DNA from: Lingula anatina
Lineage: Eukaryota; Brachiopoda; Lingulata; Lingulida; Lingulidae
Assembly: GCF_001039355.2 (NCBI RefSeq)
Contig: NW_019773956.1
Coordinates: forward strand, 1-31,318
DNA: 31,318 bases
Direction: 5' to 3'
The notes under the pieces are model-generated. The model ran no database searches. It saw only the letters and a program-made list of their open reading frames with translations, and was not told where the DNA came from. Position numbers and translations under genes: made by a program. This document shows, piece by piece, positions 23,019 to 31,318 of the stretch (the stretch's first letter is position 1; each line of letters begins with the position of its first letter).

Positions 23019-23248
23019 AATCGGGTCCAGTTTCATCAACACTGGATAAAATTGTTATCCTCTGGACAGTTATCATGTCGCAAAAGTAATGTTTCCAAAA
23101 TCCTAGACAAATATTTTTGTTTCTGATGTTGCCATCCAGTGGTTAAAATGGATGGTTGCTTCAGGACAACTGTCCATAGGATAACAACTTTATACAGTGT
23201 TATCCAAAGGACAGCGCTATCCAGCGTAGATGAAACTGGGCCTGGATT
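23019..23248. mobile_element. Short inverted-repeat element, CCAGTTTCATC termini
   Basis: The left arm CCAGTTTCATCAACACTGG (from 23027) continues into GTTATCCTCTGGACAGTTATC. The right arm read in reverse gives CCAGTTTCATCTACGCTGG and, after an insertion of about 20 bases, GTTATCCTATGGACAGTTGTC. The arms are about 50-75 bases with a spacer of about 95 bases. The outermost matching bases are AATC and its complement GATT. There is no transposase, and no clear target duplication outside the proposed ends. It is unrelated to the other elements in the window. Confidence 0.8.
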
Positions 23249-24816
23249 CGTATCCCCGAAAAGATTTTTACATATCTGTTATGGCACACATACTAGAGTT
23301 ATAGACAGTTGATGAAAAAAGAGGTATGGTACTAATACTTTATTTCATGAAGTTAAACATGAGAGGTCGACATTCTTTAATTCACTATCCTCTTCTCCGT
23401 CGAATCGCACGAAAGTTTGATGTGGTTATGAGCGTGATTCCAGGACTCCAACTATCCTTTTCTACCGGGATCTGGTGTCCTTTATGCATAGTAGACTTGC
23501 CACAGGTTGTAAGCGGGTCTTTGCACCGGGCATCCTTTTACTGCCATTGTCACAGTGATAAAGAACGTCGATGATATTCAACAGTCTTTTCAGAACAAGC
23601 ACAAAAGCGCACAGGATGCAAATCGATCATTACCATGTATTCCTCTGAAGTATTGGCTTTTGCAGCGTCAGTCATCTATCATAAAACGGCGTAGTTTATT
23701 TATTCGGGCTTTTCAAAACCGTATTTTCATTACCGAAGTTATCATTTGCTTTGTGCAAACTCAGATGAAATGAATAGTAGGATATAAACAATGATATTCC
23801 TGTGACATACAATCATCTTCATGGCTTGGACGTTCAGAAGTAAGATGCACGTGCCATGAAGACAAGTGACCCATTGGAATGAAATTTATGATGCCACTGT
23901 ATCACCCAGTTGCAGAAAATGTCAAATGATGCAGAGTTCTTAACACCATGGGTCTCAAAGTTTATAGATTATCTATTAATCATCGCGTTATAAGCTGTTG
24001 CATCACAGATAAAGACAATGCAATCCTTATGACTTAAATATGAAGAGCAGGGACCAATGCCTATAGACTCGGCACCTTTGTCAGGGTTGTCTGTACTAAA
24101 TATAAGTATTACAATCCGAGGTAGCCTAAAACGAAGCATTCAGCGTGCGTGACGACATTTGAGTCTAGTGTGAGAATCCGCCTGGGTGCATGAGGTTAAC
24201 TCTTTAGCAATAAAAGTGAAACTCCAGGTGCTGGGAATGTCTTCTTATAAAGCAACTAAGCCAAAACATGTTGAATTTGTAGTGTTGCCAAACAGGCAAT
24301 TTGACAAAACTTAAAAGAAAACAACCTCAAAGATATTCATGGGCAAATTATGTCAGCTTTTATTTGCAGCCGCAACACACTTGATCGTTAATTTACCATA
24401 GTTCCCTATTCAACTCTTCTCCAACTGCCGCAAAATGTCTTTTGGGTTGACCTGGGGCTATCTCGGATGATTCGTCGGCAGTCATGATGATGCACTTGTG
24501 GACATCAAAATATCCGCTTCACATACAATGCCCCATATCCTGTATAGTAGGGGCCTAATTACCCGTGTACTTTCACTGCTAAGTGCTTTACAGACATGTT
24601 TATGGATTGAACCGTGTTAAAATTGTGTTAAGTCGTACATAGTAATGTGTGATATCGGGACAGCATCACACACACAGTTCCCAGTTAACAAAATCTGCTG
24701 TCAGACCTACCGGCTTGTTAGACCCAATAGTGTGTTGTACCCTCTTATTTAATAAAGCAAAGTTAATTTTGCATCGACATAATCTCCTACTTGGCTTGTG
24801 CAAATCTCTGGAGTCA

Positions 24817-24833
24817 TTTTTTTTTTTTTTTTT
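24817..24833. repeat. Poly-T tract (T17)
   Basis: Seventeen consecutive T. It could mark the tail of a minus-strand retroposed sequence, but no element body is recognisable beside it. Confidence 0.9.
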
Positions 24834-26272
24834 GGTATTATTGAGTCGAGTCTTTGCTACGCTTGCTCACTGATTTGAAGTGCAGTTTGACATTTGAGAG
24901 ATCGCCTGGGGATTTAACTGCATGCTTATATTCGCAATTCTATTATTGCCATGATAATTATATTTCCGGGTCGTTGGTGGACCACCTCCTTGGCCCTGAT
25001 TATACTGTAAAGAAATGCATCGATTTAAAAATGAAAATATAATGAATATAATGGAAAAACTTTTTTCTTATGAGTTACTTTTGTACAACAGACCGATATG
25101 TTTAGTTCGGCATGGGGCACGAGAAACGCCGCTGTACAGTAAGACGCAAGGTGTACGCGTAACGAGAAGAGGTACAATTCCACAAGTTTGGCCACTACCA
25201 GTGTGGACAGAACTGAAATCCCCACGAAGTGTTCAAAAAGGGTTACTGGAACGGTGCCTTAAAAATCAATTGCTTGCTCCTTTGCCGGTTGAGTGGTTAA
25301 AGAATCTGGTTGATTTCCAGAGCTGCTATTACTTTAACTTTATACTTAACTAACATGCACCCATCCATCATACTGTGAACAAAAACCAAAATGGTCAAAA
25401 ACTACAAAGCACCACAAACATATGGGCGGCAATCAGTACCAATATCGGACAAATTGACCGTACGTGTTGCAGAGATTTCACACGCAATACCAGTCATTTA
25501 GCAGGTTGGAAGTTCAGATCTTATTTCTCATTTGTCAGCCTACACTGCACTCAGTGCATTACCTTCAAATGTGATATCAAGACAACAGTCAATATTTCAT
25601 TAAAGTATCGTGATTATAGAAGTGTTCGATTTCGGTCTCTCAGTTAGTGCATCTGTTATGTTATATCGTAATGGGCTGTCGTTATAATCCCTGGTATAGT
25701 GTTGCCAGGTACTTTGGAGAACAGATTAGCACAGTTTATTCCGCTATTCTGATCATACTACCACATACGTCACTGCCCGCAGGTATTCACTGTATATAGC
25801 GTATGGCAAGCATGTGCTCGGCGACAATTACTTCTGTGTATATAGGTAGTAATTGCAACCTTTCACATTGTTGCTATGAAACATAAATTGCTGTTTACGA
25901 TATATTCATTGGAAATTATACCAAAATGTACTTTTGGATATATTTAGAAATAATAGAGAACGAGGGCTCAGTAAAACTGTGAAAATCGATTTCATTTGAT
26001 GCTGTATTTTCCCTAAGCTATATTTGCATAAAACGTAAGTCGTTGCCCTGCTTTCTGGGTAGCTGCACTACATTTTCGCTGTAGAGGTCTACATTAAACA
26101 AAGCTTTGTCAATTTCACAAATTAAAACCAGAAGACTACAAGTAAACGACCGCTGAGCACGATTCTCAGAATAAAAAACTATAGGGAAAGTACAAGATGC
26201 AATAGCAGTACTAGTAGTAAATTAAGGGGAAATGCCTTAAGTGACAAAGAACACGAATCCAGAGGTTCTTAT

Positions 26273-26274
<2 letters not shown>

Positions 26275-26339
<65 letters not shown>
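26275..26339. repeat. Compound (CA)n-(GA)n microsatellite
   Basis: About 16 CA units, a TCA junction, then about 15 GA units, all uninterrupted. Confidence 0.97.
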
Positions 26340-26343
<4 letters not shown>

Positions 26344-27233
26344 GAGGGGTTGGAATATTTTTTTCGCAATTTGAATAATAAACCTATACAGAAAGAAGAC
26401 CATGTAACAAGAGCGTGACCGAGTAACAGATCACAACTGAACGCGCCAAGTTTGCGGTTTGTTGTTATTCTCCCTTCCAGTCAATACTTTCTGATCGATG
26501 AGGTTAGCGAAGCGCTACGTGTCCACGATGTAATGATAATAAACAATGTTATCAAAATCCTCAGTCAAATTCAAAACAAGGTAACAATCTTCACTACACA
26601 TATTATTCATGAAAAATTGCCATTTATTCGTAATTGATTTTCTTATAAGACCCGTTTTCACATATATTATTGGAATTATACACATGCACATATGCAATTC
26701 GCACGGGCATTACCTTATGCTTTACATAATGTGCATCCAGTGTAATGGAGCTTGTCCGTATTTTGAATCACATTTTCAAGAAAACACAACTGCCTCAAAG
26801 TTGCTGTGGGCTGTCGACTCTCTCGAGTAGCTTGAGAAAGCTGTGCCGGGCACTACAAGTGATTTATCTTCTGCTCTCTCGCCCGACAGTGACAAGACGA
26901 GGCAGTAAACACGTGTGTACAACTTGTTCACTGTAACCATCCGCTCTCAGAGGATCTGGTGTCTGGACGTTCAATCAGCAGCCAGTGGCACATGTACTAG
27001 CTATACTCTCTATCACGCTACATGTAATCTACATGTATGCACGAATGCCACTGCCTGGGATTGTGTTGTGAACACGAAATGTGGATGACCTGAACGTTGT
27101 TGTTAATATCTTTTTGCGAATTATATTTGTAAATTAAAACTATTATTTGATCATATTCCCAAAATAAGGGTAAAATTTGGTCCCAGTCCTCGGCTGGGTG
27201 ATCATCTCTGAACATTTGGTGTATATATATAAA

Positions 27234-27471
27234 CAGGGGCGGGTCTAGGATTATTTGAAGGGGGGGGGGGGGGTTATGCGAAGCCGATCCTCCCCTCCCC
27301 CCTCCCCTTGGCGTGGTAAATTAAAGGGCGAACGGTGCCATTTGGTACTGTTTAGAACTATGATTCAGCTAGTCAAAATTCTAATTTCAAGAGGGGACCA
27401 TTGGTGTAATTTTTTTTTTGAAATTGAAGGGGAGTCAGGACCTCCCTGACATCCTCCTAAATTCGCCACTG
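27234..27471. mobile_element. Second CAGGGGC-terminus non-autonomous element, 5-bp target duplication
   Basis: The left end is CAGGGGCGGGTCTAGGATT. The right end read on the other strand is CAGTGGCGAATTTAGGAGG, an imperfect terminal inverted repeat of the same type as the element at 5012-5179. ATAAA directly flanks both ends, again a 5-bp target duplication. The interior holds a G14 run (27260-27273), C-rich tracts and T/A-rich sequence without a transposase frame. It has diverged more between its two ends than the 5-kb copy. A long TG-rich microsatellite begins within a few bases of the right duplication. Confidence 0.78.
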
Positions 27472-27475
27472 ATAA

Positions 27476-27516
27476 ATGTGTGTGTGCGTGCGTGCGTGTG
27501 TGTGTGTGTGTGTGCA

Positions 27517-27548
<32 letters not shown>

Positions 27549-27587
27549 TGTATGTGTGTTCGTACGTGTGTGTGTGTGGGGGGGGGT
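27476..27587. repeat. Long imperfect (TG)n microsatellite ending in a G run
   Basis: TG/CG/TA-variant dinucleotides over about 110 bases, ending in a G9 run. It starts next to the right target duplication of the element at 27234-27471. The open frames in it (Val/Cys-rich one way, Thr/His-rich the other) are artefacts of the repeat. Confidence 0.95.
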
Positions 27588-29239
27588 CCAAACAGTGGTG
27601 TTCGAGAGTACTGTACACTCACTCCTTTCCCTTGAAAATATCTTTGATTCTCCAGTTCCATAATTTCATTCAAGAGCAAAAAGAGTGAACAAGTGTTTTG
27701 CATAATTTAGGAATCTATGCCTCAGTGATGATTATTGAATGCGATTATTTCAAATCCACATACCTGCATATTTATTTATAAAACAGGAAAACTTTAGTGG
27801 TATTTCTAATGTCAAGGAGCTATTGGAGATCGTATGTTTACAGTAACCATTTAAAAAGCTAAGTTGGAATATAAATATACAATTTTTTTTAAGAACAATT
27901 ATTTCTACCATTCTAGATATAGACGAAATTGAATGTGTTCTTTATATTTTCATTGGCTAGGGCATCTTTCGCCGGTTGCTTTTCGCTATCTATGACCTTG
28001 TCTGGAATTCATTGTTCCAGTGAGGCATGAAATAGTCTCGCCTTGCTTAAACTTTATTCGAATGCTCCCCTGTTAATTCCATGAATACTTAAACAGGCGT
28101 AAATGATCATTTTCTTTCAGGTCAAACGCGCATCTTCCAACCCCGGCAGAGTTATTCTAATTGGAATCTTAGTACTGTCTTCAGCTTGAGTCAGCTTTAT
28201 TTAAACCGTCAATGGCTAATCAGGCTCACTGTGCGACCAGAAACCGTAGCTGTTAATCAGTTTTGAATGCCACGAGAAGCAAAGCCCATGGTTTAAATCT
28301 TGGGCAAATAAAACTCATAAACCTTACTTTAAAACTTATAAAACTTTACTAAAAAGTCCGAGTTTAAATTTACGCGGTTCTAAACCACTGTCTGAGTTGA
28401 CCACTAGCCTCACTGCCAGTTACATGTATTACATTATGGCAGTAAAAACACTTTAATGTCTTCTTGATCTAAGCCGATTTAAGTAATAAAACGTGCCAGT
28501 TAAAAGAATATAACAAAATCAAGCATGGTATTCGAAATTTGGCAGATAATGCCGCATTTATTGAAGATCCTATTAATAAAAAGAAGTGAAGCGGTTAAAA
28601 ATTGAATAGTGTTGAACTGTTGATTAATGATATTAACATAATATGTACTCCTGAAATACCTACATTTAAAATATAATTTCCAAACAAATAGTGCACACAT
28701 TTCAATCTGTTGGGTTGCAAAGAGGCCAACTGTGTCGTGATTGACCACGGTAGGCGATGTAGCACGGACTCTGAGGCTAAGGAAGCCTGTCAAAAAACAT
28801 GTAGCATTGAATCCGAGGCTACAAGCAAATATTTAAGTGTAAGACCGTCGCCATAAATTAACGTTTGACTATCCCAAACTTCCCTATTGCTTTGATGATT
28901 TATTACATTAGATGCGCTGCTCTATTGCAACAAACCTAGCGACTTCAACTGTTTAGTATGTTTTACGTACTGGTAAGGCGCCTATGCATCAGCGGGGTGC
29001 TTCTCTCAGGGCAGTAAGAAAGAGAATTGCTGTGCAGTGAGAGGACAACGGGATATGATATCTATGAGTACATTCCGCGAAGTAAGGCGATATTCTCTTT
29101 ACAGTTGTACCTTCACATCATGCCCAATATGCTTCAAATTTAATGTAGAGACTTTCGTTATTGCATATTTCCCCGTGTTCAATCCCCAGGAAAATAAATG
29201 AATAAATGCCCAGTCGTGAAACTGTTTACGTAATTTAAA

Positions 29240-29302
29240 TGGAGTTTATCTCGTGTTTAAAATACACGGTAATCGTGTACTTATCCTGTCTGATAAACTC
29301 CA
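29240..29302. repeat. Inverted repeat, 11-bp arms around a 41-base spacer
   Basis: TGGAGTTTATC (29240-29250) and GATAAACTCCA (29292-29302) are exact complements, with further TAAA/TTTA pairing outside after a one-base bulge. The spacer contains a second small ACACG/CGTGT pair. It may be a decayed short inverted-repeat element. Confidence 0.65.
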
Positions 29303-30176
29303 GTTTAGTTGCTGATGCAAGCGTCCACAACATTTCAAACACATAGAAGCAATTTTCTTCCTTCAGCGGATGTACTTAATGAGATAGGTAAAGATGACTT
29401 CAAAACTAAACAGAACAAGCATTTAGAAAAAAATTCGTGCGGAAGCTATAAAATAAATCTGTAAAAGGGTACCTATTTCTCTTCGGGAAATATACACTTG
29501 ATAGACAAAGCGACCAATTATGTAAGTACAGCTTTCAGTGATGAACAGCCTTTGATGTCGAAGCCAATGAACCCATCAAAATCACGTTTTTCAATCCCAA
29601 GCGGTATGGGGTTAAGGAAATGATGGATAAGTATAGAGATACACATACGTTGCAATTTTGCTTAAATAGAGATTAATATCGACGTTTTTATTAAATTTGT
29701 GTCGCTGTATATCAGGAGTGTCCTTTAGTCATGTCTTTGCGAATCAGACAGTAATATTTCATTCGTATCAGTTTTACAACGACAAACACGTTTTTGTTAC
29801 TTGTTAGTGTTAAAACTAAGCCTTACGCTGACATTATAAAGTCGGCAATACAGAAACCATTCTCACAACGGTGCCGAAAATACATGCAGTGTATCTTAGT
29901 CAATTACTTCTTTTCTACACAGAGAACTGCCTCCTTCGCCATACTGCATGATCTTATTAAATAAAACCCCACTCTGTGGGTGGATATCGGTTAGAATCCT
30001 ATTTCCAATCAATCCCTATCAAAGTGCCTCTCTTTGTGGTACGAGCTCTGTACATGTAAGTCAGATAGCAGACAATGCAGGATAAACTCGCTGGCCGCAT
30101 TCCCGGTATAGTTAGGCTGCCTTAGTACTTGGTATTCGCCATGTGAATATTATTTTTATACACGGGTCCCGTATGT

Positions 30177-30207
30177 CTTGGACAAATAATAAGAATATTT
30201 GTCCAAG
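30177..30207. repeat. Perfect 12-bp hairpin, 7-base loop
   Basis: CTTGGACAAATA (30177-30188) pairs exactly with TATTTGTCCAAG (30196-30207) around the loop ATAAGAA. GTAT/ATAC pairing outside the stem hints at a longer, decayed palindrome. No T-run follows and no gene adjoins it, so it is not called a terminator. Confidence 0.8.
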
Positions 30208-31318
30208 GGTATACTAACCACAGGAACCTTAATTAACCTAACAACAAGCATCAATTTCCTTCTGTCATTTACAATGGCGGCGGATGGGACAGCAGTGCAA
30301 TGAAGGTGGCTTCATTCTGTCAGAAATCGTATTAAAGCTTCTTAAAAAAGAACGTCTCAATCAATCTTGGCCCTACAGCTTCACTGGAAATAGCTTGCGC
30401 GCTCGGATCTTGAAAAAAAAAAACAGTAACAAGGATCTTGAATACGTATGTGTATCTACTGGTTTCAGAAAATTGACCTTTGCGTAATTGGGCAGAAGTG
30501 AGGCCACACGTGAGAAGCAAACGTTCATAACTCATATGCAACATTTAACCTTTAGTGAAAAGACGTGTTATGTATAAAATGGTGTTTGATTTAATTTTAA
30601 AGATTTGTAAAGGCAATGCAGACGATTTAAAAGTATTAATTTATTTATCACGAAGCTCATCATGTAATTTTCATTTTATAGTTGGCAAAAAAGGAGTAAA
30701 AGAGCAATTCATTGCCCCCCCCTCCCCCAGCAATAAGCATGACGTGTAATGCTAACTTCCCTAATGAAGAGCATAATTTCTTACATACAATTATGGGCAA
30801 GGAAGAACTCGTTCATCATATCTTCTCCCTATAAGTTCCTGGTTATGTCTGTTGGCTGGATTTCAAAAAACAACCAATGCACGCTAAACGATTTGACGCA
30901 TATTGAAATGAACGATACCGACAAGGCAAACCAGTCATACGTTACCAATATATTACCTACATTTTTTGTGAAATTCATCGCTATATTGAGACGTTTTAAA
31001 ATAGCTAGCTGTTCAATATTTCCAAACCCAATCCATTACATAATTATACAGAAGCGTGTAACTGCTATACTTGTCACATCAGTTTTCATTAGTATTCGTT
31101 AATTTTGTCACAAACATCGGCGCTATTTCGCAATCAAATTACAGAAATGTATGAAATGCATTAGACTTTGATTTTGGACCATGTTGCGTATTCACAATGC
31201 TTTCCACTTGTTTCCAACTATTCCCCTGAAATACCTAATGTCGGTCCATAAAACGTCTAGGCACCTATAAGCATGTTCTGTGATCCATCCCGTGGGATTT
31301 GCAGCAGCGTTTGGGCTC

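Larger units (their letters stand above)
23249..27233. other. Non-coding, no recognisable gene
   Basis: Holds the T17 tract (24817) and the (CA)n(GA)n microsatellite (26275). An ATG-initiated 112-codon open frame at 25015-25353 has no recognisable domain and is about what chance allows (see findings). Confidence 0.45.
27588..31318. other. Non-coding, no recognisable gene
   Basis: Includes two inverted repeats (29240, 30177) and a 117-codon open frame at 30749-31102 with no recognisable domain and AT-driven composition. An ATGGCGGCGG start-like context occurs at 30274 (see findings). Confidence 0.45.

Noticed and set aside
27365-27703. Thr/His-rich and Val/Cys-rich open frames up to 112 codons
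   Set aside because: They are translations of the TG microsatellite on the two strands.
1-31318. CRISPR arrays, tRNA/rRNA genes or prokaryotic operons
   Set aside because: No regularly spaced direct repeats, no tRNA cloverleaf or rRNA sequence I could recognise, and no close-packed genes; the window is eukaryotic in layout.

Overview
The window looks like nuclear DNA from an animal, most likely a marine lophotrochozoan such as a bivalve or another mollusc. This rests on AT-rich, non-coding-dominated sequence, one KCTD8/12/16-type gene, many short inverted-repeat transposons, long di-nucleotide microsatellites and frequent ACATGT motifs. No bacterial or viral gene organisation is visible. The taxon is an inference; only 'metazoan' is well supported.

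Only one protein-coding gene can be defended. It is an intact, uninterrupted 275-codon reading frame at 14818-15645 (+). It encodes a BTB/T1 plus H1 protein of the KCTD8/KCTD12/KCTD16 clade, the auxiliary subunits of GABA-B receptors. It is clearly more GC-rich than its surroundings. An in-frame stop lies just upstream, and ATG 14818 is the first in-frame methionine. The other open frames in the window are short, match no family I recognise, and are what such DNA gives by chance; a few with splice-like or signal-peptide-like features are listed as findings.

Layout. 1-5 kb: featureless intergenic or intronic DNA with a TCCTATAGGA-type minisatellite near 2 kb. 5.0-5.2 kb: a compact element with CAGGGGC termini and a 5-bp target duplication. 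5.9 kb: (GA)n. 6.6-7.5 kb: a foldback element of about 0.9 kb whose arms end in C/G-rich tandem repeats. 7.5-14.8 kb: mostly empty, with a (TC)n(GT)n tract, a perfect RFX X-box, and the KCTD 5' flank. 14.8-15.6 kb: the KCTD gene. 17.2-17.5 kb: an exact 116-bp duplication, each copy preceded by poly-T and joined at a single N, very probably an assembly artefact. 19.8-23.2 kb: two copies of one short inverted-repeat element and a second, unrelated one. 26.3 kb: (CA)n(GA)n. 27.2-27.6 kb: a second CAGGGGC-type element abutting a long (TG)n tract. 28-31.3 kb: featureless apart from small perfect hairpins.

No multi-gene system is present. The most unusual structures are the foldback element with G-quadruplex-capable arms, the CAGGGGC element pair with 5-bp target duplications, the isolated X-box, and the probable assembly error.
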